64,000 bases of DNA from Leucobacter allii (lineage in GTDB: Bacteria > Actinomycetota > Actinomycetes > Actinomycetales > Microbacteriaceae), in contig NZ_CP095045.1 of assembly GCF_022919155.1 (NCBI RefSeq), positions 3,498,129 to 3,562,128 of the forward strand. The letters run 5' to 3'. Below the pieces are notes generated by a model. That model ran no database searches and had not been told where the DNA came from. It saw nothing but the letters and a program-made list of their open reading frames with translations. Each line of letters starts with the position of its first letter. Position 1 is the stretch's first letter. Positions 33,441 to 41,474 of this stretch are shown one piece after another. The translations under genes were made by a program, and so were the position numbers.

Positions 33441-33543
33441 CCCGTACGTGTGCGAGTACTGCAGTGCACGGTGGCCGTCGATCAAGGCCGCGCTCCTGTG
33501 CTGCATGGACGACGACCGCGGGCACGTGCGCGGCTACGACTGA
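33433..33543 (+). CDS. 36-residue zinc-ribbon-like peptide
   Basis: From GTG 33433. YVCEYCSARWPS and LLCCMDDDRGH supply four Cys and a His in the order of small actinophage zinc peptides. It converges with the leftward gene ending at 33534. Confidence 0.5.
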   Translation: MTDPYVCEYCSARWPSIKAALLCCMDDDRGHVRGYD

Positions 33544-33755
33544 TACCCGTACTGCTGGAGCTGGGCCGGTGTCATGTCGGAGACGTGGTGCTCCACGATC
33601 ACACCACACACGGTGCACTCGTACTTCACGAGCGCCTCACGGGCTGCTGCGTGCGTCACCCCAGCATGCTCCACGATCAGCTCGGCAGCGGGCAGGTACT
33701 CGAGCACACGCACCGGGTGGTCACCAGTAGGGCACTTGATCGGGCGAACGGTCAT
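33534..33755 (-). CDS. small Cys-containing protein, leftward operon
   Basis: 73 residues from ATG 33755. CPTGDHPVRVLEYLPAAELIVEHAG then YECTVCGVIVEHH: Cys/His ligands at both ends suggest a zinc fold. Last gene of the leftward operon that starts at 34301. Confidence 0.55.
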   Translation of the reverse strand: MTVRPIKCPTGDHPVRVLEYLPAAELIVEHAGVTHAAAREALVKYECTVCGVIVEHHVSDMTPAQLQQYGYQS

Positions 33756-33789
33756 GCGGGCAGCGTAGACGACACCAACGACACCGAAG

Positions 33790-33984
33790 CTAGGACCGGG
33801 GCTTCCGCCCTGCTCCAGCGCCCTTCCCGGGGCGTGCAGCGTTCCATGCGTCGACTGTGTCGGGCAGCCATCCGCGTACGTCGCCAATGAAGGCGTCGGG
33901 CTCGGGGAGGGCGTACTTGGCTGCGGTCGCGGGCTGCACGTTGATGCGTGCAGCGAGCTCTTTCAGGGACAGGTACTTAATCAC
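33790..33984 (-). CDS. AlpA/MerR-like HTH protein, leftward operon
   Basis: 64 residues from GTG 33984, overlapping the stop of the upstream membrane-protein gene (GTGA). LSLKELAARINVQPATAAKYAL is an HTH of the excisionase/AlpA type, followed by FIGDVRGWLPDTVDAWNAARPG as the wing. Basic Gly-rich tail. Could autoregulate the operon. Confidence 0.65.
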   Translation of the reverse strand: MIKYLSLKELAARINVQPATAAKYALPEPDAFIGDVRGWLPDTVDAWNAARPGKGAGAGRKPRS

Positions 33985-34133
33985 TCCTTGGTGTCCTTCC
34001 TGATGATGGTGACGGCGACGAGGATGCCCGCGGCGATCGCGAGGACGCCCGCCCATGTTGATCCTGTGGCGAAGGCGATCGTGCCGGCGGCGAATGCCGT
34101 GATGACTGATGCGTACTTGAGTATCTGGTTCAT
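33981..34133 (-). CDS. 50-residue two-TM protein, leftward operon
   Basis: ATG 34133 to TGA 33981. Two hydrophobic helices (SVITAFAAGTIAFATG and WAGVLAIAAGILVAVTII) and a charged tail RKDTKE, as in small holin-like or exclusion proteins. Stop overlaps the HTH gene start. Confidence 0.6.
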   Translation of the reverse strand: MNQILKYASVITAFAAGTIAFATGSTWAGVLAIAAGILVAVTIIRKDTKE

Positions 34134-34159
34134 GGTGTTGTGAATGATAATGGTGGTCC

Positions 34160-34190
34160 GGGCCGGAGATACTTGGTCTATCTCCGGCCC
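34160..34190 (-). terminator. strong hairpin inside the leftward operon
   Basis: Perfect 11-bp arms (34160-34170 and 34180-34190) with a 9-base loop lie between the 34-residue and 50-residue membrane-protein genes. There is no T-run, so it may be a partial terminator or RNA-stability element that sets gene ratios. Confidence 0.5.
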
Positions 34191-34196
34191 GCCTGG

Positions 34197-34301
34197 TTAC
34201 TTCTTCTTCCGCTTGCCGCTGCTCCTCCACAGTGCGAGTGATGTGATGAGGGCTGCGGTTGCTCCGATGAGCTTCACCAGGTTGTCCACTATTTCGTTCA
34301 T
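34197..34301 (-). CDS. 34-residue single-TM protein, leftward operon
   Basis: From ATG 34301 with AGAGGAGGTG 4 bp upstream, a near-perfect ribosome site. One hydrophobic helix (LVKLIGATAALITSLALW) and a basic tail SSGKRKKK. First gene after the promoter at 34330-34359. Confidence 0.6.
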   Translation of the reverse strand: MNEIVDNLVKLIGATAALITSLALWRSSGKRKKK

Positions 34302-34329
34302 TTCACCTCCTCTCTTTCGTTGTACCTTA

Positions 34330-34359
34330 ATCATACCATGTGAGTTGGGGCGATTGCAA
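34330..34359 (-). promoter_or_regulatory. promoter of the leftward accessory operon
   Basis: On the minus strand TTGCAA (34354-34359), an 18-bp spacer and TATGAT (34330-34335) precede a strong ribosome site and the gene at 34301. The boxes are close to consensus and unlike the rest of this region, which suggests expression in the lysogen. Confidence 0.65.
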
Positions 34360-34377
34360 GGAGGTATCCGAAGACGC

Positions 34378-34467
34378 ATGCCCCATTGCACAATCGACAC
34401 CCGCGTCAACGACGCGCAGCCGCCCTGCTGCAACGACACCAACCGGTGCCAGCGGGGCAATGACTAG
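34378..34467 (+). CDS. 29-residue Cys-rich peptide, possible gene
   Basis: ATG 34378 to TAG 34467, with AAGGAGG 13 bp upstream. Four Cys in MPHC...PPCCNDTNRC suggest metal binding or disulfides. Lies between the divergent leftward promoter and the DUF4190-like gene. Spacing of the ribosome site is long, so this is tentative. Confidence 0.35.
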   Translation: MPHCTIDTRVNDAQPPCCNDTNRCQRGND

Positions 34468-34499
34468 ATCGAACGAAAGTACACAGGTAGCATTCAGCC

Positions 34500-34853
34500 A
34501 TGACCTACCAGCCGCCACAGCAACAGTACGTCTACCAGCAGGTAGTGAAGCCGCCGTCGAACGGCATGGCAGTAACCGCCCTCATTCTCGGAATCGTGGC
34601 CATCGTCATCGGCATTTGGTCGCCCATCCCGTTTGTCGGGATCGGAGCGGCGTTCTTCGCGTTCCTCCCCGCCGTCCTCGCCGTAATCTTCGGCCACGTG
34701 GGTGCAGGCACCGCGAAGAAGGTGCGGGTCGGCAAAGGCATGGCAACCACGGGGCTCGTGCTCGGATACCTCACGCTTGGCCTCATCGTCGCCGTCACGA
34801 TCTTCTGGATCATTGCCGGGGCAGTCGGCAGCTCTTCAAGCTCAACAATGTAG
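34500..34853 (+). CDS. DUF4190-like membrane protein
   Basis: 117 residues: a Pro/Gln/Tyr-rich cytoplasmic N-terminus, then two hydrophobic pairs (MAVTALILGIVAIVIGIW, FFAFLPAVLAVIFGHVG and GLVLGYLTLGLIVAVTIFW). The central GHVGAGTAKK... GKGMATTGLVLGYL matches DUF4190 proteins of actinobacteria. TAGCAT ends 6 bp before the ATG, so its mRNA may be leaderless and made in the lysogen. Followed by a terminator: a self-contained accessory gene (moron). Confidence 0.75.
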   Translation: MTYQPPQQQYVYQQVVKPPSNGMAVTALILGIVAIVIGIWSPIPFVGIGAAFFAFLPAVLAVIFGHVGAGTAKKVRVGKGMATTGLVLGYLTLGLIVAVTIFWIIAGAVGSSSSSTM

Positions 34854-34866
34854 AAGTTCCAGCATG

Positions 34867-34900
34867 GCCCCCTTCGCCACACAGGCGGCGGGGGCTTTTT
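34867..34900 (+). terminator. intrinsic terminator after the DUF4190-like gene
   Basis: GCCCCC (34867-34872) pairs with GGGGGC (34890-34895), with an inner GCC/GGC, followed by TTTTT. One of the few hairpins here with a full T-tract. Confidence 0.85.
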
Positions 34901-34924
34901 GCATTCCCGGGGTGGGGGTTGAGC

Positions 34925-35248
34925 ATGGGGCGTCCGCAAACATCAAACCCCCGCAGGCAGAACGGCCACCGCAGGGACCAGACCCGCGCACGTGTATACG
35001 CACGAGATGCGGTGTGCTGGCTCTGCCACGCACCCGTAGACAAGACCCTTCCCCCACGCCTCCCGCAATCGCCAGAGATCCACGAGATCATCCCCGTATC
35101 CCGTGGAGGATCACCATACGAACTGAGCAACACGACACTCACGCACAGAGCCTGCAACCAGTGGATCGGCAACCGAACACCTGACGAGCTGGCCCGAGAC
35201 CAACGGAGCGGACCGATCGTCGTCACGACGACACTCATCGGATGGTGA
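34925..35248 (+). CDS. HNH endonuclease of the packaging module
   Basis: 107 residues from ATG 34925. AVCWLCHAPVD, then PEIHEIIPVSRGGSPYELSNTTLTHRACNQWIGNR supply the C-C, H-E, N and H-CN elements of HNH. Its position directly before terminase genes is typical of cos phages, where HNH proteins assist terminase cleavage. Confidence 0.9.
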   Translation: MGRPQTSNPRRQNGHRRDQTRARVYARDAVCWLCHAPVDKTLPPRLPQSPEIHEIIPVSRGGSPYELSNTTLTHRACNQWIGNRTPDELARDQRSGPIVVTTTLIGW

Positions 35249-35340
35249 GCGTGCCCCAACCCCCCTCCCCGGCCACGTGGAGCCCTCCCCAGGTGCATAG
35301 GGCTAATCTCTCCCCGCGTTTTCCACCAAGGAGGTTCGAC

Positions 35341-35619
35341 ATGCCGAACCCGAAGTTGCGGGCTGTTGGGCCTGACGAGCGGCGCGCTGTGGAGTCGGTT
35401 TCAGATGCTGTGGATTATGGCTCACGCCTGGATGAGCTTGTGCAGATGCGCAGGGTGGTTGCGCGGGCGATCGATACTACGGCTTCTGCTCGTGACTTGG
35501 CGGCGCTGACGAAGCGGCTGACGGAGATCTCAAAGGAGATCGACGTGTTGCGGCGTGAGGACGAGGAGGTTTCGTCTGATGGCGAAGTTAGCACCTCCTT
35601 CGATGCCAAAGTTATCTGA
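35341..35619 (+). CDS. terS: terminase small subunit
   Basis: 92 residues from ATG 35341 with AAGGAGG upstream. PNPKLRAVGPDERRAVESVSDAVDYGSRLDELVQMRR and a C-terminal coiled coil (RDLAALTKRLTEISKEIDVLRREDE) match short actinophage TerS proteins. The gene overlaps terL by 41 bp. The C/G-biased stretch 35249-35340 ahead of it may include the cos site (inference). Confidence 0.82.
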   Translation: MPNPKLRAVGPDERRAVESVSDAVDYGSRLDELVQMRRVVARAIDTTASARDLAALTKRLTEISKEIDVLRREDEEVSSDGEVSTSFDAKVI

Positions 35620-37090
35620 GGCTGCAAGGCATCTTGTCTACCCAGAACTTTCGGGGTCATTGTTCCCTCGGGTTAATCAGAAGCTCATTGATGTTGGTGT
35701 GGGTTTCGATCCTTGGCAGACGGGTTTCGGCACGGTTGCACTTGGCCTGAATGACGATGGGAAGTTCGCGGCCTCCATCGGCGGGGTATGTGCTTCGATC
35801 CCGCGCCAGGTGGGTAAGACGTTCACTATCGGTCACCTGATCATTGGGCTGTGTCTGCTGATCCCGAACTTGCGGGTTATCTGGACCTCGCATCACTTGG
35901 TGACGACTGGGAACACGTTCCAGTCGATGCAGGGCATGGTGAAGAAGCCGAAGGTTCTCCGCCATGTCGAAGACATCCGCCTTGCGAACGGTGAGCAGCG
36001 GATCACGTTCAAGAACGGGTCCGTTGTCATGTTCGGTGCTCGGTCTCATGGCTTCGGTCTCGGTATGGATGCGATCGATGTTGTCGTGTTCGACGAGGCT
36101 CAGCGGCTGACGGCTCGAGGCGCGGAGGATCTGGTGCCCACGACGAACCAGGCACGCAACGAGTACGGTGCACTGCTGTTCTTCATTGGCACTCCGCCAC
36201 GTCCGGCTGATGATGGTGACGCGTTCAAGTCGAAGCGCAGGCAGGCACTTTCGGGTGGCTCGGAGAACATGGTGTATGTCGAGTTCTCGGCTGATGCTGA
36301 TGCGGCGTTGGATGATCGGTCGCAGTGGCCGAAGATGAATCCGTCCTACCCGTTCCGCACACCGCTTGAGTCGATGCTTCGTATGCGGGAGAACATGGCT
36401 GATGATGCTGCATGGCGGCGCGAAGCTATGGGGATATGGGACTCCGATAATCCTGGCACTCGCCTTATCTCGAGCGAGCTTTGGGTGGCGCAAGGTCGCA
36501 CTGCTCGTCAAGTCGAGATCATCCGTGAGAGCGAAGAAGTCCGCACTTTCGGCGTGACGTTCTCTCTCGATGGCAAGCGTGTCGCTGTCGCCGGCGGGCT
36601 TAAGCATGCTGACGGCGCTCACGCTGAGGTGGTCGACGGCTTCTCGGGTCACATGGAGGCGGGCGTGGATGCGCTTGCTGCGTGGCTTGCTGAGGAGTCG
36701 CGCCGGGAGAAGACAGCGCTCTATGCGGTCTCGGGCCGGTCTCATGCTGAGGTTCTTTCGCGGAAGCTCATCGAGTTGGGGGTCCCGCGGAAGGCGGTCC
36801 ACATCCTTAGTTCGCCGGAGTATTTCACGGCCTGCTCGATGTACGAGACGGGTTTGCGCGACGGGTCGGTAACGCACTCGGAGGACGAGGCTGCTGACCA
36901 GACAATTTTGAACCGTTCGGTTTCTGTCTGCGACAAGAAATTGCGCGGCACGGCCGGTTCATGGAGTTGGGAAGTCACAGTCCCGGGTGGCGACGAAACA
37001 CCGCTGGAGGCGGCGTCGGTTGCAGTTTGGGCTGCGTTGACGACGAAGCGTCGTCCGGGGCGGAAGAGTAGGGCGGTGGTGTTGGGATGA
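35579..37090 (+). CDS. terL: terminase large subunit
   Basis: 503 residues from ATG 35579. Walker A is IPRQVGKT (R76-T81 region), Walker B VVVFDEAQ (D172, E173), and the coupling motif is FFIGTPPRP. The C-terminal nuclease domain begins near TFGVTFSLDGKRVAVAGG with a catalytic Asp and continues past SWSWEVTV. It pumps and cuts phage DNA. HK97-like actinophage type. Confidence 0.96.
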   Translation: MAKLAPPSMPKLSEAARHLVYPELSGSLFPRVNQKLIDVGVGFDPWQTGFGTVALGLNDDGKFAASIGGVCASIPRQVGKTFTIGHLIIGLCLLIPNLRVIWTSHHLVTTGNTFQSMQGMVKKPKVLRHVEDIRLANGEQRITFKNGSVVMFGARSHGFGLGMDAIDVVVFDEAQRLTARGAEDLVPTTNQARNEYGALLFFIGTPPRPADDGDAFKSKRRQALSGGSENMVYVEFSADADAALDDRSQWPKMNPSYPFRTPLESMLRMRENMADDAAWRREAMGIWDSDNPGTRLISSELWVAQGRTARQVEIIRESEEVRTFGVTFSLDGKRVAVAGGLKHADGAHAEVVDGFSGHMEAGVDALAAWLAEESRREKTALYAVSGRSHAEVLSRKLIELGVPRKAVHILSSPEYFTACSMYETGLRDGSVTHSEDEAADQTILNRSVSVCDKKLRGTAGSWSWEVTVPGGDETPLEAASVAVWAALTTKRRPGRKSRAVVLG

Positions 37091-38481
37091 TGGTTTCTTC
37101 GATGCCATTCGTGTCTGGTCTTCCTGATGAGTATCGGGATGAGCTCGCGACGTTGTTCGACCAGGTGCAGCAGAAGCAACGCCGGAATCTGATCCGGCGA
37201 AGGTACTACGACTACAAGGCGGGTCTGAAGGATCTCGGGATCGCGATCCCGCCGCAGTTGCGGAACATCGAGACTGTAATCGGTTGGTCAGCGAAGGGCG
37301 TCGAAGGGCTTGTGAAGCGGGCCGTCTTGGACGGGTTCACGACACCGGCCGGTGTAGATGCTGAGGCGATCGGAGTTACGGCGGTTTGGGAGGACAACCG
37401 GCTTGGTGTTGAGTCGCGGATGGCTCATACCGATGCCGCAGTAGCTTCCTGCGTCTTTGGGTTCGTGCAGGCCGGTGATGCCGATGCTGGCGAGCCAGAA
37501 GCGGTGATCTCGTTGAAGTCTGCCGAGTGGGCGACCGGCAAGTGGGATGCGCGTCGCCGGGGGCTCTCGTCGGCGTTGTCAGTCATCGACGTGGACGCTA
37601 CCGGCCAGGTCACGCGGTTCAACCTGTATCGACCCGGCGAAGTCATTGCGTTTCGCCAGGTGGGCGCTGGCTGGGACATTCGGCGCATGCGTCATGATCT
37701 CGGCATGCCGGTCGAGGTGCTACCGCATAAGCCGTCCCTCTCGCGGCCGTTCGGTAAGTCTCGGATCTCGCGTGCGGTCATGGCGCTGACCGATTCGGGC
37801 GTGCGCACGCTGCTGCGTTCTGAGGTGTCGGCGGAGTTCTTCTCCGCCCCGCAGCGTTACGCGCTCGGCGTCGATGAGGATACGTTCGTGGGGCCGGATG
37901 GGAAGCCGATTCCTGCTTGGCAGGCGATCATCGGGCGCATTCTTGCGATGGGCCGCGACGAGAATGGCGACATCCCGTCAGTAGGGCAGTTCTCGCAGCA
38001 GTCGTTCGAACCGCACTTCGCGCAGATCCGTCAGCTTGCTTCCCTGGTGTCTTCGGAGTTCAATATGACGCCGCGTTCGTTTGGCATCGTGCAAGACAAT
38101 CCTGAGTCCGCTGATGCGATCATCGAGGCGAAGGAAGACCTCGTGCTGGATGCTAAAGAGTTCACCGACACAGTGGCTCCGGCGTGGAAGCGGCTCATGA
38201 TCGGGGCTCTGCGGATTCAGGATGATTCGCCGGCCGCCCGTGAGGTGTACAGGCAGATTCGCCCGCACTTCCGAAACCCGGCATTGCCGTCTGTTGTGTC
38301 GGCTTCGGACGCGGTTACGAAGCAGGTGTCCTCGTTCCCGTGGCTCGCGGAAACCGATGAGGCGCTCGAGATGCTCGGCTACGACCGGCAGCAGATCGAC
38401 TCGATGCAGTCTGCGCGGCGGCGGGCGACCGCGCGGCAACTGCTCACGCAAGGAACCTTGGCTGACCCGCAGGAGGTCTGA
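37087..38481 (+). CDS. portal protein (SPP1 Gp6-like)
   Basis: 464 residues overlapping terL by 4 bp. Typical features are RRRYYDYKAGLKDLGIAIPPQLR at the N-terminus, LPHKPSLSRPFGKSRISRAVM in the clip/stem, and the C-terminal SSEFNMTPRSFGIVQDNPESADAI. It forms the dodecameric DNA entry ring. Confidence 0.95.
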   Translation: MMVSSMPFVSGLPDEYRDELATLFDQVQQKQRRNLIRRRYYDYKAGLKDLGIAIPPQLRNIETVIGWSAKGVEGLVKRAVLDGFTTPAGVDAEAIGVTAVWEDNRLGVESRMAHTDAAVASCVFGFVQAGDADAGEPEAVISLKSAEWATGKWDARRRGLSSALSVIDVDATGQVTRFNLYRPGEVIAFRQVGAGWDIRRMRHDLGMPVEVLPHKPSLSRPFGKSRISRAVMALTDSGVRTLLRSEVSAEFFSAPQRYALGVDEDTFVGPDGKPIPAWQAIIGRILAMGRDENGDIPSVGQFSQQSFEPHFAQIRQLASLVSSEFNMTPRSFGIVQDNPESADAIIEAKEDLVLDAKEFTDTVAPAWKRLMIGALRIQDDSPAAREVYRQIRPHFRNPALPSVVSASDAVTKQVSSFPWLAETDEALEMLGYDRQQIDSMQSARRRATARQLLTQGTLADPQEV

Positions 38482-39563
38482 TGACGACAAGGCGGGATCT
38501 CAACGAGCTTGCAGCGTTGGGATCCCGCACCGTCGAACTTGCTCGGGCGGAGCTTGAAGCCTTCTTCTATGGTCTGGATCTGACGCGCCCTGAGCTCGCA
38601 CGTGACGCGTTGATCGAGTTCATGCCGATGCTGGCACAGGAGTACGGCGATGCGGCTGCTACGGCTGCGGCTGAGTGGTACGAGGCTCAAAGGCGCGGGC
38701 AGATCGCTGGGAGCTATTCGGCTGTCCTTGGCGAGGGCGCATCTGCGGAGCAAGTGGCAGGGACTACCCGGTGGGCGGCTGGCCAGCTTTTCGACGGCGA
38801 CCCATCCCAGACGCTCCTTCTCCTCGGAGAAGCGCTGCAGCGCTTTGTGCTGCAAGGCGCGCGCGACACGGTCGCCGCGAACGCTTCACGTGATCCTGCT
38901 CGGCCCAGATTCGCGCGGGTACCGATGGGACGCAAGACATGCGCGTGGTGCTCCATGCTCGCGTCACGCGGGTTCGTGTACTGGTCGGAGGAGACCGCCG
39001 GGATTGCGCGTGGACACTTCCATGATGGCTGTGACTGCCAGGTGGTGTCGTCGTTCGCCAAGGGAAGGATCCGGATAGACGGGTACGACCCGGAGGCATT
39101 GTATGAGCGTTACAGCGCTGCACGCGTCGAAGTCGTTTCAGAAGGAATAGTTCCGTCCGATGAGGCAATCGCTAAGCGGATGCGGGACATGTTTCCTGAC
39201 GAGTTCACGGACGGGGCCGAAGTTCCGTCGCTACTGCGTGAGCCTGATGCGGGATGGCCGTCATCGTTCGGTCCTGTGTCTCCGGGGCGGTGGAGGCATA
39301 TTCTTGGCCGGCATGGTGCGGGCGGTGCGGCAGTCGATACCTTCCCGGACGGCCTGTCGCCGTACGAGATCGCAAAGATCATTCGTGCTGTCGTCTCGAA
39401 TCCTGATTTCACTAGGCCACACCCTTCGATGAGTGGCTACATTCTCAACTACTTCAAGCGAGAAGATGGCCGCCTGTACGTTGTTGGCACAAAGGTTGCC
39501 GGCGACGGGAAAGTCATGGTGAGGACGGCGTTCCCACCGGGAGAAGGGACGGGTATCCTGTGA
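38481..39563 (+). CDS. MuF-like minor head protein with C-terminal EndoU-like toxin domain
   Basis: 360 residues. Residues ~1-200 are MuF-like, with the zinc signature C154AWC157 ... H181DGCDC186. A linker (~200-265) leads to a distinct C-terminal domain. Its WRHILGRHGAGG, FPDGLSPYEIAKIIRAVVSNP and VMVRTAFPPGEG follow the order HIL...H, FP..W/L..I....V...P, (V)xTA(F/Y)P of EndoU/BECR ribonuclease toxins. MuF fused to polymorphic toxin domains is a described theme in temperate phages. The toxin assignment rests on these motifs only. The next gene overlaps by 4 bp and is the candidate immunity gene. Confidence 0.75.
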   Translation: MTTRRDLNELAALGSRTVELARAELEAFFYGLDLTRPELARDALIEFMPMLAQEYGDAAATAAAEWYEAQRRGQIAGSYSAVLGEGASAEQVAGTTRWAAGQLFDGDPSQTLLLLGEALQRFVLQGARDTVAANASRDPARPRFARVPMGRKTCAWCSMLASRGFVYWSEETAGIARGHFHDGCDCQVVSSFAKGRIRIDGYDPEALYERYSAARVEVVSEGIVPSDEAIAKRMRDMFPDEFTDGAEVPSLLREPDAGWPSSFGPVSPGRWRHILGRHGAGGAAVDTFPDGLSPYEIAKIIRAVVSNPDFTRPHPSMSGYILNYFKREDGRLYVVGTKVAGDGKVMVRTAFPPGEGTGIL

Positions 39564-39751
39564 GCATGGAACTCAAGGAAGCAACTATCAGGATGCGGGA
39601 TGCAATCGCGCCGCGTCTTGATGATTACTCCCTCGAGCTTCTCGATATCGAGATCGAGGAAGGCGATTGGGAGACCGCCCACGGCATGGCGGTACAAGCC
39701 GCGAAGTTCCACCATATTGACGTGCCGGACGAGATTCTCGAAGCCGCTTAG
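39560..39751 (+). CDS. small acidic protein, candidate immunity partner of the MuF toxin domain
   Basis: 61-63 residues (GTG 39560 or ATG 39566). Very acidic and helical: LELLDIEIEEGDWETAHGMAV. Size, charge, overlap with the toxin-like gene and the terminator directly after it fit an immunity protein. No family recognised; role is inferred from position. Confidence 0.6.
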   Translation: MSMELKEATIRMRDAIAPRLDDYSLELLDIEIEEGDWETAHGMAVQAAKFHHIDVPDEILEAA

Positions 39752-39771
39752 GCGAGAGTCTTCTGGCCTGT

Positions 39772-39800
39772 ACCCCGTACCACTCGGTGCGGGGTTTTTT
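39772..39800 (+). terminator. intrinsic terminator after the MuF/partner pair
   Basis: ACCCCG (39772-39777) pairs with CGGGGT (39790-39795), followed by TTTTT. A second stem CCCGCC/GGCGGG (39805-39820) with TTCTCTATTT follows. Located inside the structural operon, so it must be partial or anti-terminated. Confidence 0.8.
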
Positions 39801-39889
39801 CATGCCCGCCGCAAGGCGGGTTCTCTATTTCAACTGACTTTCCGCCCCGCACGGGGCTGGTGGTCGATTCCGCACGGAAGGAACAACTG

Positions 39890-40375
39890 ATGAGTGAAGT
39901 TACTGAGCCGGTCGAGGAGCCGACTGTGGTGCCGCAGGGCGAGCAGGAGGACAAGACCGACTGGAAGGCAGAAGCACGAAAGTGGGAAGGCCGAGCGAAG
40001 GAGAACTTCAGCGCAGTCGAGGAACTGCAGAAGCTGAAGGACGCCGAAAAGACCGAGCTACAGCGGGCGACGGAGGCGGCCGAGGCTGCGCAGCGCGAGC
40101 TCGCGGAGTCGAAGCAGGAAGCTGCACGTCTTCGGATTGCTGCGAAGCACGGGATCGGTGAAGACCATCTCGACCTGCTTACCGGCGTGGACGAAGCCGA
40201 ACTCGAAGCGAAGGCGGGGAAGCTCGCCAAGCTCATCAAGGTCCCGACCACCGAGGAACCCCAGCGCAAGGGCGCATGGGCTCCGTTCGATCCCGACGAA
40301 GGCAAGAGCCCGAACCTCGCGCTCAACGGCGACGGGATCGAGAACGCACTGAAGAACGTACTCGGCATCGGTTGA
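39890..40375 (+). CDS. capsid scaffold protein
   Basis: 161 residues from ATG 39890. Long coiled coil (EELQKLKDAEKTELQRATEAAEAAQRELAESK, shown here only in part) between an acidic N-terminus and a C-terminus ending in ENALKNVLGIG. Typical scaffold directly before the capsid gene; no protease motif. Confidence 0.88.
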   Translation: MSEVTEPVEEPTVVPQGEQEDKTDWKAEARKWEGRAKENFSAVEELQKLKDAEKTELQRATEAAEAAQRELAESKQEAARLRIAAKHGIGEDHLDLLTGVDEAELEAKAGKLAKLIKVPTTEEPQRKGAWAPFDPDEGKSPNLALNGDGIENALKNVLGIG

Positions 40376-40400
40376 TGCCACCTACAGATTGGAGTTGGTG

Positions 40401-41303
40401 ATGGCTCAGACCGCACCTACTACTACCAGCGAGTTCGCTGGTTTCCTCAAGCCCGACGAGGCGCAGGCTTACTTCGATGAGGCGCGCAATCAGTCCGTCG
40501 TGCAGCAGCTCGTCCGTCAGGTGCCGCTCGGCATCAACGGGCAGGAGATCCCGGTCACGACCTCGAAGCCCACTGCCGGCTGGGTCGCTGAGGGTGGGCA
40601 GAAGCCCACCACCGCCGGCGGAAAGACCCTCAAGACGATCAAGCCGCAGAAGATCGCAGCGATTTCCGTGGTGTCCGCTGAGGTCGTCCGCGCAAACCCC
40701 GCGAACTACATTCAGGATCTCCGCGCGGACATCGCTGAGGCATTCGCCATTGCATTCGACGCGGCCGCTCTCCATGGCTCGTCTAGCCCCTTCGGTGCCG
40801 GGAACAACATCGCGGCGACGACCAAGGCTGTTGAGCTCGGAACTGCAGCGACCGCCGCGGGGAGCATCTTCGCTGACGTGAATGCGGGTCTCGCGCTTCT
40901 CGTGAATGACAAGAAGCGTTTCACTGGCAGCGCGTGGGATTCGATCGCGGAGCCGGTTTTCAACGGTGCTGTCGACGCGAACGGCCGCCCGCTGTTCATC
41001 GACAGTCCTACTGTTGAGAACGCGGCAACCGTCCGACAGGGCCGCCTTCTCGGTCGGCCTTCGTTTATCGGTGACGGGGTCGCCGCGGGAACGATCGTCG
41101 GCTTTGCTGGCGATTGGACGAAGGCCGTGTGGGGTGTCGTTGGCGGCATCTCGTACGACGTCTCGACGCAGGCGACTGTGACCCTGAATGGGGAGCTCGT
41201 GTCGCTGTGGGAGCACAACCTTGTGGCTGTTCGCGCGGAGGCGGAGTACGGCTGGCTCGTGCACGATACGGCCGCGTTCGTGAAGTACACCGAGGGGGCT
41301 TGA
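40401..41303 (+). CDS. major capsid protein, HK97 fold
   Basis: 300 residues from ATG 40401. E-loop and P-domain features: FLKPDEAQAYFDEARNQSVV, VTTSKPTAGWVAEGGQKP, KIAAISVVSAEVVRANPANY, FIDSPTVENA... and the C-terminal EYGWLVHDTAAFVKYT. No long delta domain, consistent with a separate scaffold gene. Confidence 0.95.
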   Translation: MAQTAPTTTSEFAGFLKPDEAQAYFDEARNQSVVQQLVRQVPLGINGQEIPVTTSKPTAGWVAEGGQKPTTAGGKTLKTIKPQKIAAISVVSAEVVRANPANYIQDLRADIAEAFAIAFDAAALHGSSSPFGAGNNIAATTKAVELGTAATAAGSIFADVNAGLALLVNDKKRFTGSAWDSIAEPVFNGAVDANGRPLFIDSPTVENAATVRQGRLLGRPSFIGDGVAAGTIVGFAGDWTKAVWGVVGGISYDVSTQATVTLNGELVSLWEHNLVAVRAEAEYGWLVHDTAAFVKYTEGA

Positions 41304-41458
41304 TGGTAACGGTCGTTTCCCCCTCGGGGACAGTAGCGACCGTGGAGCAGCCTCTCGCTGACGTGCTCGTCCGGACGGGCTGGACGGTTCCGGGGAAGCC
41401 GGAGCCGGAGCAGGCCCTGGTGAAGCGGAAGCCGGGCCGCCCGAGGAAGTCGGAGTGA
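41303..41458 (+). CDS. short head protein
   Basis: 51 residues from ATG 41303, overlapping the capsid stop. SPSGTVATVEQPLADVLVRTGW then a basic AT-hook-like tail KRKPGRPRKSE. Similar peptides follow capsid genes in many actinophages; possibly a capsid accessory. Confidence 0.6.
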   Translation: MVTVVSPSGTVATVEQPLADVLVRTGWTVPGKPEPEQALVKRKPGRPRKSE

Positions 41459-41474
41459 ATGGGGGTGCGTCATC

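Noticed and set aside
33534..34301. anti-CRISPR operon with Aca-type HTH
   Set aside because: The layout is suggestive, but the first two products are membrane peptides, the HTH is of the AlpA/excisionase type, and no CRISPR system is visible in the window.
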